NCBI GenBank assembly: GCA_028564675.1
Contig: JAOVVO010000287.1
Span: forward strand, 30,955-94,954
Length of the DNA: 64,000 nt
Direction: 5' to 3'
From: Onchocerca lupi
Taxonomy: Eukaryota > Nematoda > Chromadorea > Rhabditida > Onchocercidae
The notes below the pieces were generated by a model. That model saw only the letters and a program-made list of their open reading frames with translations, made no database searches and had not been told where the DNA came from. Within the stretch, counting starts at the first letter, position 1. Each line of letters starts with the position of its first letter. This document shows positions 48,155 through 61,700 of this stretch, in pieces. A program made the position numbers and the translations under genes.

Positions 48155-51100
48155 TGTGGTTCTAAAGTCGACCTAATAATTTTATTAAATGTCCTATCCA
48201 GTACAGAATAGATTCATATTTAACCGCGACTTTCGTTGCCACGAAGTTTCTCTCTTCCCTCCACAGGATGAAGAGTCTTGTGTTTTCCAATCATTTTAAA
48301 TTTCTCTTGATTTTTTTAATATACTTACTTCTCTAATGAAGGAAAGCGCATTAAAAAAAAAATCAAGAGGATTTCAAGAACATCGCTGTAGACAAGTTGT
48401 AGGTATTTAATTTCAGAGTTCTTCAAAAAATTATGAAAAAAGATATTGTGAACTTTTATTATATGTCATGTTCATGTGATTATAACTACTAAACTTTTTT
48501 TCATACTTCTTACAAATTATTGCAATCATTTTGATCTTAATCTCATAGCTTAAAAGTTTACCCTTATTATTATTCTATATCCTTCAAGATCCCATTTCTG
48601 ATGAATGAAAAGATGTTGTTAACAATCTAAAAGGCGGTTTTTAATGAGTAAGAAAAAGAGCCAAGTGACTGAATGAATAAGTTTTGGACCTGCTTTTTTC
48701 TGCTTTACTAAGCGAAATATTCGAAATCCTAGGAAAGTATGCTTTCATCTGTGTATAGACAATGGGATAGTACCTGGAAGATATGCATGCAACAAAGCAG
48801 AATTCAATCCATCCACTCCTTTCGATTGGTCCATTTCGATTCCCGAACTGAGCAGAAGTTTGGTCTGAAAGAAATAACTTTTCCTCTTCCTTTGATTAGC
48901 CAAAGAAGAAGGAGGAAGAGCAGATGACGACAATCCTTCCGAACCCACTCGAACTGCTACTGCTGCTGCATACTGCAATGCAGTATGCAAGCAAGTCTTC
49001 CTTCAACACAACTGTCATTGCTAGCAGTGCCAAGCAGAGAGAAGCAACAACACTGTCCGTTGTAAACGAATGAAAGATCGACTAAACAAAGTTTAGAGAT
49101 GCTGTAGAGCTTGAAGTTAGAAATATCCTTCTCACGCAGCTGCACGAAAAGTGGCAGGTTATGCGTGTAGCAGGATGGCAAGAAGGCATATAAGAAGCAA
49201 CCATCAGCTATAGAACTTTAAGATCAAAAGCTCAAAGATCTCTGTACGATGAAGCTTCTTCCACTGAATGGCTTGTTGTTTATTGTTGGCTTCTTCCCGG
49301 TGAAAAATAAGTCGTGAAACGAGATGAAATAGTATAAAATGTAAGAAGACAAAAATGACTTCAAAAATTGGACATAGTAATTTCCACTACCCATTGTTTA
49401 TTTAATAAATTTACTAGATGCGTGAAGGATCGAAAACTCATGACCATAATCAGTAATAAAAAGACTTAAACTAGGATTCGTAGTTATATTTCTTTCAAGA
49501 AGCACGGAAAGAGTTCCTTATAATTCAATTTCTACATCAAACAAGACACTACTGAAATATCGTGTCCAAAATAAAAATTCAAATCGTAATCAAACTAGCC
49601 AAAAGGAATATGCATTCTGTGGTTTTCACACATCTATGAAGCTATTTGGATTAGCACTTCCAAGCAATCTTTCTGAATTTATATCATGACTATTTTCTGA
49701 ATCGTTTAATACGGCCAAAAAGAAGAATTACATGTGTTCCACAGCGATGAAAGTGAAGTATTTCCAAGAGAAGGGAAAACAGAGATACTTGAGGAAAGTT
49801 TGTCCCAACAGAAGTCAATCTTCCAGCATCATCTCCAGCAATTTCATTTCGTTTCCAATTTATGGACTTTCTTGCTGTCGATGTAGGCAGAAGAATGATG
49901 ACTAGTAAGAAATGACTAGATAAATATTACAGTAATCTTGAAAAAGTTCTTGTTTGGAAACTGTACGACACCAAGGAAGATAACAACGCAAGAATTGAAT
50001 GAGGTAGCAAAAGAAATTAATCTTTGAGAGACTTAGTATCAGCAAATACGAATTGTTTAGTAATGATGACAGATGACATAAGCTCGATATTGGAACAATT
50101 TATTTAGAACGAGAGTAAAGTAAAGCTGGATTTGTGATTGGCAAGAAAAAAAGGAAATCAGATATGTTTTAGGTGACAAACGATGTGCACAGCAAAGTAA
50201 CTGCAGTATAGTTATCTCGATCAGAGAATGACTGTAAGAATACATATAATCTCACAGATGAGAATATGGTTATTTCAGATTGCAAAAAATAGTTTAGAAA
50301 AAAAAACAAGTCAGAATTAATTAATCAATACTGATAGAAGGACTTACTAGCCTGAATGAAGATTACGTCGATTATGCTGAAAAGTTCCGATAAATGCAAA
50401 CATTCAGATGCTAAACAATTTGAGCACAAGACAAGTTCTTGACAGTGCTTGCAGACATTATGCAGCTAATGAAAAAATATCGAGTTCGAAAAGGGGATAA
50501 TTCCCACTTATTCACAAAGTTTTTGGGATGAAATGACTTTTGAAAGTTGCAGAAGTTTGAAAATGTGCTATATAAATTCGTGCTAATTATGTTAATTAGA
50601 AAAGACAGTGATGATCTGGAAGATTTAAAAATAAATTGCTAAAAGAATTAGAAGTAAAATTAGAGAGACTTGGCAGTTTTGAAAAGCTCATGAGAGAACT
50701 TTTATATACTTTTGGCATTTAATAAAAATTTTCATCCTGAACTTTTTTCAACTAGAAAATAAGGATAACTATAAGTAATGAAGCAGAGAACGACTTCATC
50801 ATTGGTATCTTCTGCTGATTGAATGAAGTAAGAGATTTCGTTCTCTGGTAACAGAAAATGATCAATTCGGCAGTCAAATCAAAACGAATTTGCACACTGA
50901 TAAAAGAAAGATTTCGCGTTCCAAGAGATCACAATTAGAGAATGTGACCCAGCTGAGGTAAATTGAGGTTCCTACTGGAATCTTCTTTTACAACATTTTG
51001 TTATGGAACTGCTTCGTATTCATTTATTAATATTTAATCGGAATTAGTCCATATTTTTATTGATTTTAGAAGCGATAATTATGAAATGAATTAGAAAAAA

Positions 51101-51841
51101 AGGTATTGAAAATATTTACAGAACTGCTGAGAATATTTCAAATTAGCATAGCAATGTAATATATGATTTGGTCAAAAGATAGAAAATGACAATTTGCAGA
51201 AGCTTACGGAGAATCGTTGGATGAACAATGATAAATATGTAAACCTGTGCATCGTTATCTTCATCTGATATTTTCATTCCATGCAAAAAAATATTACTTG
51301 AAATTCTTCTTATATCAGTTTCAAGTAATGAAATATCTAAAAATAATAGAATCATTCAGAAGTAAAAAACTTATATCGAGTTCCGCGCTACTAAGTAGAG
51401 ATTGGGGTTACCATACCATTTAAAGTGAATCGCGGAAAGTACCACTGCCATAGTTGCGAATCATTTTTCACATTTTTGTTTGATCAAAGGCAGGAGCATC
51501 TTTCAAAATAATATGCTTTATAAGTATATTTTATAACTTATCTGCCTTATAACTTTGTCTGTCTTCGATTCTTTCTCCTTAAAAGCAGCCTCGAGAGAAA
51601 TTTTGAGTTTTCCCCATTCTTCTTGACTATTATATGAAGACTGTGGGCTTGCATTCATTTTTAATTTTTTCCAGTGTTTTTTGATATAAAGAATCCATTT
51701 CCTCAGATGTACCAATATCTGCCGACTGCATTCTCTCAATTTATTTTTGAAATATTTTAGAAAACTCGAAAATAGAGCTGCTGTATGAAGTTTCCAGCAA
51801 CAAAGGAGCTTGAAATAGTTCTACAAGATTTTCGGCAAATA
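48155..51841. other. Gene-poor region
   Basis: Upstream flank of the minus-strand gene, then about 3 kb with only short frames on both strands. A palindrome lies at 48,968-48,988. A 73-codon minus-strand frame at 51,518-51,739, Lys-rich and helical, adjoins an LTR copy and may be element debris. Nothing else is supportable. Confidence 0.45.
48968..48988. repeat. Palindrome GCATACTGCA/TGCAGTATGC
   Basis: Perfect 10-bp arms around a single central A. Pairing can extend four more bases with a one-base bulge (TGCT/AGCA). It lies about 800 bases upstream of the start of the minus-strand gene. Confidence 0.75.
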
Positions 51842-52170
51842 TCTCGGAAAAATCCGAAAGATGTAATTATTGTAAACAAGAATGTTAAAAAGACCAACAA
51901 GCGGATAAACATGTTTACCGCCAAAACGCTCCGATTAACAGATAAACAAAATGAGGTCGATCGATCATAAAGCTGCATATTGAGGATCAGGAAAGGAGAA
52001 TGAGCTCCGAAAGGATTTGAAAAGCTCGGATTTTAGAGTCAATTTTCTACAACAGATCGAGTTCAAATTCAACATCAATCGACAACAGTTGCAGTTCAAG
52101 TTTAGAACACAAACTAGGTTCAAGTTCGACAATCTTCAGTTCGGAGTTTCTTACACCGACACAGTTGCAG
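51842..52170 (+). repeat. LTR fragment in plus orientation
   Basis: Begins 'tctcggaaaaatccgaaag', close to the TGTCGGAAAAATCC start of the solo LTR at 52,496. It carries 'aaacatgtttaccgccaaaa' and 'ctccgattaacagataaaca', shared with the family, and ends near 'cttacaccgacacagttgca', the reverse complement of the first bases of the window. Confidence 0.7.
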
Positions 52171-52280
52171 TTCATCATGCAAGCGTTGTTTTATAGATTT
52201 TATTTGTAAAGGTAGTTGTCATTCCAAGAATTATTTAAACTTTTGTTGAGTTCCGATGAAATAATAAAATTAAACGAATA

Positions 52281-52433
52281 GACTCAATAAATTTTTATCT
52301 ATTCGTTTGCTGCTTAGCTTTTTTTTTTTCTTTTGATGCGATTCTGAGGAAACAAAAAAAGCTAAGCAGTAAACAAGTAGATTCATTAGATTTTTATCCA
52401 TTAATTTATGCTTGGCTTTTTTTATTTCTTTTG
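52281..52433. repeat. Diverged tandem duplication with 16-bp inverted repeat
   Basis: Two copies of a unit ('gactcaataaatttttatct...gctt(a)gcttttttt...cttttg') start at 52,281 and 52,380, about 99 bases apart. Within the first, CTGCTTAGCTTTTTTT at 52,310-52,325 is the exact reverse complement of 52,354-52,369. Confidence 0.75.
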
Positions 52434-52495
52434 TTTCTCAGCAGAATTCAAGGTAATGATTTTGTCTGGAGGTCTGAATCAAGTTATGTTATTAA

Positions 52496-52882
52496 TGTCG
52501 GAAAAATCCGAAAGATGATATTATAAGCAAGGAATGTTAAAAGTCAAGTAACGCGAAGATAGTTTCAAAGGGACCAATAAGGATGAACATGTTTATCGTC
52601 AAGAGGAAATATGTTTACCGCGCAAAGGCTCCGATTAACAGATAAACAAAGCAAGGTAGGTCAATATGAAGCGTTGGAGATGAAGATAAGAGAAAAGCCT
52701 CGAAAGGAATTAAAAGGTTCGGAGCAGCAGAGACATTTAAGTTCGGAGTTCCAACACGAGCGACAAAGAGAAGAATAACCCAATGATCAATTTACTTGGA
52801 TATTCTCTAATAATTGTTTGTAATATAAACGAAGAATAACTCTTCTATTCCTCTGTGTTACAACTCAAAAAAACTCCCGACA
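52496..52882 (+). repeat. Probable solo LTR
   Basis: Starts TGTCGGAAAAATCCG and ends CTCCCGACA, the family's inverted terminal bases, about 387 bp apart. Contains 'gaacatgtttatcg', 'ctccgattaacagataaaca' and 'tattctctaataattg', matching the LTRs of the intact pair. No internal retroelement sequence is attached on either side. Flanking bases do not form a clear target duplication. Confidence 0.72.
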
Positions 52883-55706
52883 ATTGTTTAAATTTGAGTC
52901 GGTGTAATTGCTTCAATATTGAGATTGAATCAAAATATTTTCAGAATTTAAGAATTTAAGTTCAAGATTCAAACAAAAATTAAGAATTTAAGGAACTTTT
53001 TAGTTCAAAATGATCTGCATAAATATTAATATTATGGTCAAATTCACTAATGGTTTTGATGAGTGGAAAAAGAATAATCTGCGAATGTCTCCGTTTTGAA
53101 CGCTTTCATTTAATGAAGTTAGATTTATTTCATGACTCTTGTCACTAATCACCGTAAATTCTCATCTCTTAACTGCTCTACTGGTCGAGGAAAAAGTTAT
53201 TTAGAAATCACCTGAAGCTGTCAACTTGCTGTTCTTATTTATAGATCACTCATTTCATTTTCATTAGAGTGAATTGGAGCTGGCAACATTATTCCTTGTT
53301 AATGATTTCCACCTTTGTTTAACGAGCACTTTTTTCTAGCTCAAATTCGCAATTTAAACTTTTAACCAGATGAGATCATTTTGAATTTCACACATATCGA
53401 AGCATTTGACTCAAGTAGTTGGTGCATCGTACTGTTTGTTTTATTCTCTATTTCATATTGCATTTCTTACCTACTTTCATATCTTACTAACATAATTAAG
53501 ATTCGATACCAATTTCACCTACGGTTCTTTTCAATAAACAGATAACTGTAGTCAAAAAACTTCAATATTTCTTTGCCAATCTATTTGCTCAGCACTTCTT
53601 TTTATTATCATAAATACTTCATTCATAAAAAAATTCACTTAAAAAATTCATCCCCAAAGCTTCGCCTCGATTTCGATTATTAATTACTATCAACATACCA
53701 AATGTCCTCCACTCCATTGCTCTACGGAAGTCGACCTATCTGAATCACGTCATATGTCACCATGCTTTGAAATACAGTAGTTGCCATTTGTTGATTCCAT
53801 TGATGACACTCCACAGCCTCACTATCATTAAACCTTGGAGAGTTCTTTTTTGAGTAATCTTTTTGATTTCAGGGTTGACTGAATTGTCGATCTTACATAT
53901 TTTCTATAATTTCATTCTGCTTCTTAGTAAAGCTATTGTCTAATAAAAGCAGTAATCGATGCTATCACTGATCGATCTTACGAGAGTGATACTTAATGAT
54001 AATAATGTTATGGTTTTATGCCATACTGCTAATCAGCACTATAATTCCAATATCAATATACAATGGTGTTCCATCACTTTTTGTTCTAGTTCATGATTAA
54101 GATCAAGTTTTTCACAGTTTATAACAGCAGAGTTGCTTTACTTACGGCGCACCAGTTTTGAAATTCGAAATCAAATTAAAACACGCGGCAATACTGGTGG
54201 TGTAGATTTGAAAAAAACATTAAATTAGCGAAAGAAACAAGTGATAACATTGAAAACGATTCAAATGATGACGATGAGTTTTGAAGGACTGTTTTCATAT
54301 TATCTATATTTCCTTATTTTGATTGATTTTGCGAAAAAGACTTTTTTCAGTATTTAATATAAATGAAGCATGGTTACGTATCTTTTTGAGTCTTCGCACC
54401 ATTTTGCAATCGCTAGGTCATGAGAATTGCTATTACCGATGGGAAAATGGACTTAGTTTTTCTAAAGCTTTAATCTTTCGAATAAGATTCATTTTTTACT
54501 GATTTGCACAACTTACTCAGTCACAAAATAGGTGGTGCTGTTAAGACGCTGATGGGATTATTATTAGAATAGCAAACTCAACCTTCAAAATATTTAGAAG
54601 TGGAAGATCTTTTTTTCAAATTTTCACTAGTATTATCGGTATGCTTTAATTCATAACATGATTTCGATATTATTATATGTGAAACTTTGGAGTTAAGTCA
54701 AGAAGATAAGAATAGGAGAGTTGGGTCAGTAACTGTGTATATGCATAATCTGTATGAACATATAAATATATAAATTTACACTGTGCATGTGTATGTGTGT
54801 ATGTGTGCGTGTATGTGTATGTTTGTGTATGTGTGCATATGTGTGTGTATGTTGTGTGTGTGTGTGTGTTGTGTATGTGTGTATGTGATTTAATGAGGAC
54901 AGGTGACAGAGTTTGTAAAAGGGAAAATGTTGGATGGTGACCTCGAACTGTTGCCATTGCTCATCGAACAGGAAGAAGAGACGGTGGGACTTTCCGTCAG
55001 CGGCGATGATGAGAATGCTGCTAAATATTCCCAGTTTAGGCGAACATGAACGAGAGGCATGCGCCGAAGTATCGGGATGAAGAGGGAAAGGAGAAAGGTT
55101 GTTCAGGTAGGGAAGGGCATTTCGGCTTGGAACAGCGAAACGGACAGGTCGGCTGAAGAGGAGGAGAGGATGACAGTAGTAGTTGACCTTGTACGTCTCC
55201 ACAACCACCCAACTCAACAAATGCAATTTGGGCACAGCCAGCAGCACGCTTCCTGAAGCATTCTGTGGCCTGCGTTTTTATGCCAAGTAGCTGCTGCTCC
55301 ATGCATATCTCATTTCTTGGCCTTTACTTCGGGGACAATTTCAACGAATTTCATCTATAAAATACTTCAAATCTTTCTAAATCAAATGTCACGCGACGAA
55401 TTTCTTTCTTTTTGAAAAAATTAAAGGATTTGAAAAATAATTAAGGTCGAAAACTCATTCCTTTTCAATAATTAAAATGAAGCTAATTATTCAAGTTCTT
55501 ATGCTGAAGACATCTGCAGATATAAACAGGAAAATGAATGTTGTAAAGGAGAGACTGCCTCTGCTGTCTTCTTAAACTATTTTTTGAAAAATGCAGATGT
55601 TGTTTAGAACTACTTTTGTACTCTATTTGTAACAATGTTTTCCTCTATTGCTATTTTGACATGTCGTATAAATTTGCAGATGCAATGAAAAAAGAAGCAA
55701 ACAAAA
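52883..55706. other. Intergenic and 5' flank of the nuclear receptor gene
   Basis: AT-rich to 54,780, then the TG microsatellite. Next is a comparatively GC-rich patch (about 54,950-55,300) with overlapping open frames on both strands and no family match. That patch could hold the promoter or 5' UTR of the nuclear receptor gene, an inference from position and base composition. Confidence 0.4.
54782..54888. repeat. (TG)n-type microsatellite, interrupted
   Basis: About 107 bases of TG/TATG units on the plus strand. Minus-strand frames through it encode only His/Thr repeats and are not genes. Confidence 0.9.
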
Positions 55707-58700
55707 ATGATACTTTCCGGAACCCCTATAGCAACAATCCGGCATACACCCCCAATTTCAGTCAACTCAACCGTTAATGATGGTTCAGCGAGTTCGGCAG
55801 TTCTCGGCGAGCTTTTGATATCTTCCAGCATCCATATACCACAACGACCGATTGTTACGATTCGAAGTCTTTCAGCAGCAACAGCAAATCCAGCGGTTAC
55901 TATTCCAGAACTGATAACAGCAACAACAGAAGAATCAAATTTCAATTCCACGAGTCTAATTTTGAATGGTAATGCTCCATCTGCTTTTCGACCAATTGTA
56001 CCATCGACTTCGTCAGATTCATTTGTCGTTACAACTCTCAATTCCCTCATCTCGCCATCAGATCACGAAAATGGTAGCAATGATAGAAATCATTACCATC
56101 ATCATCACCACCACCACCATCAACAACAACAACCACATCAAAATGGTGCCACAGTGAATAGCAACTACGGTAAGTTCTGTTTTTATCTTTTTTAACCAAA
56201 TGGTTGACATGACGTTATCACTTGCTAATGTTGCTGCTACTTCCTGCAACTTCCAGGCCTATAGTGCATACAAATGGGAGACTGCTGTACAAAGGAGCAA
56301 TCTTGATAGGTACATTTTATTAGACGAGTTCATATACAAGTTAAAAGTTCAATTTTCCTCGCTGGGAATGCTAATATATGTGGTGTAGGAAGAAAAAGAA
56401 AGCAAAGAAGAAACAAAAAGCATTAACTATAAAAGAAATTAAACTGAACTCTAATATTGGCGGTCACTACTACGAAATAAAATTACGTAAGCAAGAGATT
56501 TTCGTACACATCAAAGTTACGATGAAGTTTAGAGGTAGACAGTTCATAAACACTGAAATTGGGCTGGAGAAATTCAAACGATTTAATTAGAGATATTGCA
56601 AAGGTAGAATTAGCTCCTAAACTAGAAGAGAATCAAAATTTTTTAGCTCTGATTGCTGGTGTTGATTCAGTGCTTATTTGATCACACAACAGTGAATAAT
56701 GCTTAATGTCCGTAATAATATCCACACTGATCCCAATTGTTTCAAGCATTTCTAATTTTCTCTTCTAATATTTCAGAATACAAAAATGCTTCTCTCTTCC
56801 CTCAGTACTCTTTTGATATTTGCAATATTATAACCGACTGCTTAACAACAATTTTCTATTGCTGACAGCTTTTGTTTCTTATTCACAAATAAATACACAA
56901 TAAACTTTGATGCCACTTCTGATAAATTCAGACAATCCAGAGTGTGTCATTTTCATTATTCAGTAATTGTCATTGAAGAACCTCTTAAGTTTTTTTTTCC
57001 AGGTATTCTCAACTCTTTTTTATTTCCAATTTCGCATTACTGTCATTTCCGTAATTTCTAGGACTTTCATCATTCAAATTAAAATCAAGTGGTAGTAAAT
57101 TTTCAGTTGAGAATATTATTTTATTTCATAAAGCTTTTTTCTTGGCTAATTTATTTAATCAATTCCTTTCATTGCTTAATTGAGATGGTAAAATGTTTGC
57201 TTTGAAAACTTGCAATTAAATAGATTAGCTATCTCTAAGATTTTATTTCTTTGAAATTTGTGCAAAAATTTCTCATTTTCAATTATCATTTCTGTTCCAA
57301 TTCAATCTAATACAAGCATGATGCTTGTTGTAATTAGGCAGTTCTAAAGGACTATTCGTAAAGGCTCATTTTCCCGGTCTCGTATCAGCAAAAAGGAAGA
57401 GATCGGAAAGAGAGAATAGCGGCGATGCTTTTTTCTGCTTATTCATTATGTCTCAAGTAATTAGAGTCAAATAGTCGCATGGCTGATGGATTTGGAAAGA
57501 AGTATCACAGACAGCTAGCAGTATGAACCTGAAAAGTAATTTTCAGGTGGTTCCAAGGACGGTCATTGAAGTTACTTTTTTACATATTGTTTCTTTCGAT
57601 GCATGTGTGTCACATGTGTCTGTCTCCATGTATCTCTTTGTCATATTTGCTGTACGAGTGAACTGAGGAGAAAAAATGAATTCTGTTTCTCAAAAAATTC
57701 AAAAGGTACGAAGAAAAGATAGGAAAGCATTTTTGCTAAGAGAGAAAGGATGAAGAAAAGAAAGGGAAATTTCACATTATCAATAAAGTTTCGATGTTTC
57801 TAATATAGCCATCAGTTTGTTGCCATCTACTTCATGATAATAATAAGATGATAATAGCAATGAAATAATCATTACATTGATAAATGGTATTGATAATGAA
57901 GTGATAGCACTTTTTGTACTTCTTACTTTTTGTTTCCTATCTACTATTTTTTCTTTGATGATTTCATTTTGAAGGTCAGTTGAAGAGCTGGCAGTAGTGA
58001 AAATAATAGGCCGTGGAGGTTATCGAGGGGTTCTTTATACAGAGAAAGGGAAAAAGAAGAGAGACAAAGAAAGAAAGGGAAAGGGAGGAATATTTGGAAC
58101 AGTGGAAAATGAGGCCAATTATCTATAACAATTAGGACAGGTGACTTGTTCGATGGGCAGCAACACTTGGCCTGGATGGGACTATTTGTTTTGCTGAGTT
58201 ATCCCTTAACTGCAATAGAGGTCAGATCATTTCTCTTCATTTAAGTTCTACAGGAGAGCTGCGTTTCAATAAAAATTAATGAGATTACTTGCGAGCTTTT
58301 TCTAAGAATACGTTGTTGAAGTGATGGAAACTGATTTTTACTAGAAATGGTATTTAGATGGGATGCACGCAAGAGGCAATGATTACATTTGACAGCGATT
58401 TTTGAAACACTAAAACATGCTGAAAAGTTTCGTAGTAGCTTGGAATCCGGAAGAGAAGACAGCATTTGGATTGACATCCGCCAGAACAACACATTAGAAA
58501 GAAATGAATTTTAGTGGGAAGAAAGGAAACAGGAGATGTAGAAATGCTTGGATTTGCAATCCTACTCCAAAGGATACTCGAAAGATACTTCCTTTCTCAA
58601 ATAATTTAGCTCTGTCAGGAACAAAAAGTACAGATTGGTGAATAAATCATTAGGTAAGTTTGTTGCAATATATCTTTTAAAATGAAATTAATATTTTGGC

Positions 58701-61700
58701 AGGACCAGGCACCCATAAGATTCACAGTGGATCCAAATAAATCATTAGAAATCATTGTTAAAATAGATTAGAATAGATATTTCTGTCAAGCTAAAATTGA
58801 CGATATGAGATTAAATATCTATTGGGTTGAGAATATAGATTCTTTTCAAAAATTGTTATTTGAGACTCAAAACTAGATATTCTTGTTTATTTATATTGAA
58901 TAGATTAATTATGCTAAAACCAAACATTGATTGAATTGTTGATCTTCGACCTGCACCAACGAATTGAAGTTATTTCATGGATAAACAACATGGATATCCT
59001 TTCCCAACCCAATGTTCGCCAATTTGTGCACAACAATAATGAAGATCGCATAATTATAAGACTTCGTATTTGTTCACTTCTTGCAATGTGCATTTTTTAT
59101 TTCATTTCTCAAAATGCCATGCTGCAAATGGTAGAATGGATAACTTATATTATTGCCTTTATTTATTATTATTGGTTCTATTTTTTTTTATTTTTCTGCT
59201 CAAATTAGATTTGCTGTAAGATTCAATATTACCGGAAGGGATTGGTAAGAGAAAAAATGAGAGCAAAAAAGATAGTAAATATTTTTGAACTTGATGATTG
59301 CGCCTTCATATTTCAATTTCAGCCGCTACAACAAGTAACAATTACTTGTGCCAGGTTTGTGGCGATAGAGCGTCCGGTTTCCATTACGGCGTTTTTGCTT
59401 GCGAGGGCTGCAAGGTAAGAAATTTATTTAATTTTTGTTTCTTTCCGAACATTTCCATTTTTCTCGCTTAGAAATTGATAAATTTTTTTTCGAACAAATT
59501 ACACTGATTTGTTTTAGAAAATTGTTAGAGTAATTTGTTTCAAAAGAGCCTACCGTAATATCTTATGATTGTGTCCCCTTGACCTTAACCATTTGTTTGA
59601 TTAATTTTTATCAACTTTGGTTTTATTCTTTGCAGAAATATTATTTTTCTATGCAAAATTTATTTGCAGGGTTTTTTTCGCCGTTCCATTCAGCAAAAAA
59701 TCCAATATCGCCCTTGTACTAGAAGCCAACAATGTATTGTTGCCCGAAATAATCGTAATCGATGTCAACATTGCAGGTTACAAAAATGTATCAAAGTGGG
59801 AATGTCAAGAGAAGGTGCGCAAGTTAGATACTTCTTTTTTCTGCAAATTTTTAATTCTTGGAAAATCCTGCCAATTCTTCCTGAAATAGTGTTGCTGAGA
59901 AATTCTCGCCTAATATTGCTTCTATTGAATTACCGATAAATTTTGATTAGATTTATTTTTTGTCAGATTTATGGGGTTTGGTTGAGAAAATCCTGAAATC
60001 AATTTACTTCTTAGCTTTTATATGAATTGGTAATGATGAAACAGAACCCGCTTTGACCTTGACCTAGATTGAAATGCGTTTAAATAGAACTTATAGTTTG
60101 ACCTTGATCTGGATTAAGAGGCAGCCCGAAGTGGTATTGTGGTTTAACCTTGGTTGGAATAAAGAGGTTGAAGAATGCTACCATAATTTGGGTCATTTCA
60201 TGTGAACATTCAAAATGTGTTTACTGGGGAGGCAAGGTTGAAAAGGAGAAAGGGATGTCTGTCCTGCATTGAATTGTTTGACGATGACCTTGCAAATTTC
60301 AACTGCGTTAATTCCTTTCTCTTATGTCCGAATTTTCACTTTCGTCCTGCTCTATTTAATTCAAGAATTTGAATTGAAAACGAGTATAACTACAGCTGAG
60401 GGAATCTTATGAATAATGAAATATTTCACATTTGAAATTGGCAACTTGAGAAGCTAAATGTTTGAATTTCTGCTGAAGACACATTCCATCATTCATATTT
60501 TTGCACAGTTACATATGACACTGAAATTCAACTTCATTTTTGATTCAACTCTTCCTTTTATTGCTAAAATTCTCTCATTAATTGATATGATTTCTTGAAA
60601 TATCCAACTAATTATAATTTAAAGCCAAATTAACAGAAAAAATGATAATAGCTTCAATATGTGAAATTATCATACCGATTGAAAATATAAAGTTGTAAAA
60701 ATATATCTCTATATTATGAACTTGGGTTTTTTGCAAAAAAAAAAAAAAAAAAAGCAACTGAACCAAAAATGATCGGAAATTGCAAATCATCAAATTTGAA
60801 GTATTATTAGATTCAAAATTCAATTTTCTTTCAATCTTTCACTCATTGTCAAATATTGTCTATTCAACATATTCTTTTATGCAAGCATGATTTCTTTCTT
60901 CGCAGAAGTCTTTTCTATTTTTCAGCCGTCCGATTCGGTCGAGTACCTAAGCATGAAAAAGTTCGAATGGCTGAGGAACTGGCTCGTGTTACAGCGCGCA
61001 CCCTGACTGATGCAGTTCAAAGTGCACTTATTGATAGCGATTCGGTACTCGAATCCTGCTTTATCGGTTTCTTACGCCTAATAGATAGCGTGACAAAGTT
61101 TTTCGAGAAACCTTCTGCACAAACCGTCTGTCCTGTGGGAAGGTATCTTTTTGTTTATGCCATCATGACAAACAATGATCAAATGCTTACTATTCAGATC
61201 ACACTATTTAAAACTCTCAGAGAGCTCCCGGTGAAATTATGGAGCATCTTGGTTTTGATGGAATTACCGTTAACATGAATGACAGTAAAATATTGACTTG
61301 GGTTTTTTTCTTTTTTAATTTTTAATCTTGGAAAAATTGTTTCGTTAAAGCAATCTATGACTGTACAAATAACTTTGTTCATTTTTTGTTGCAGGACAAA
61401 TGCTCATCATGCAATAAAAGCAGCTTATGATTTTTCTCAGTCAATTCCAGGATTCAGCATGTTACACCATCAAGATCGAATTCAACTATTAAGAGTAAGC
61501 AGCTTTTTAAATAAAACAGTATTTTTAATGCTGAATTCTGTAAAATAAGGTTGGCAAGTATGTTCAAGAGAGGTTGGATTTAACTCTCAATGCTTTTTAT
61601 TGTGAGATCATATGACTGAGAAGATTAAAGAATTTCCTAAACAATGCTAATAAAAAGAGTTAAGCCCAGATAAGAGTGAAATTTCAAAAATGAATTAATT

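Noticed and set aside
48739..48990. Overlapping frames on both strands, possible small gene
   Set aside because: No splice signals, no recognisable motif; composition is consistent with chance in a slightly GC-richer patch.
54726..55302. Long minus-strand frames rich in His/Thr and Pro/Ser
   Set aside because: They arise from the TG microsatellite and a GC-rich patch. No domain, start or splice context supports a gene.
57527..57548. Short inverted repeat ACCTGAAAA/TTTTCAGGT in the receptor's first intron
   Set aside because: Nine-base arms in AT-rich intron sequence are not surprising.
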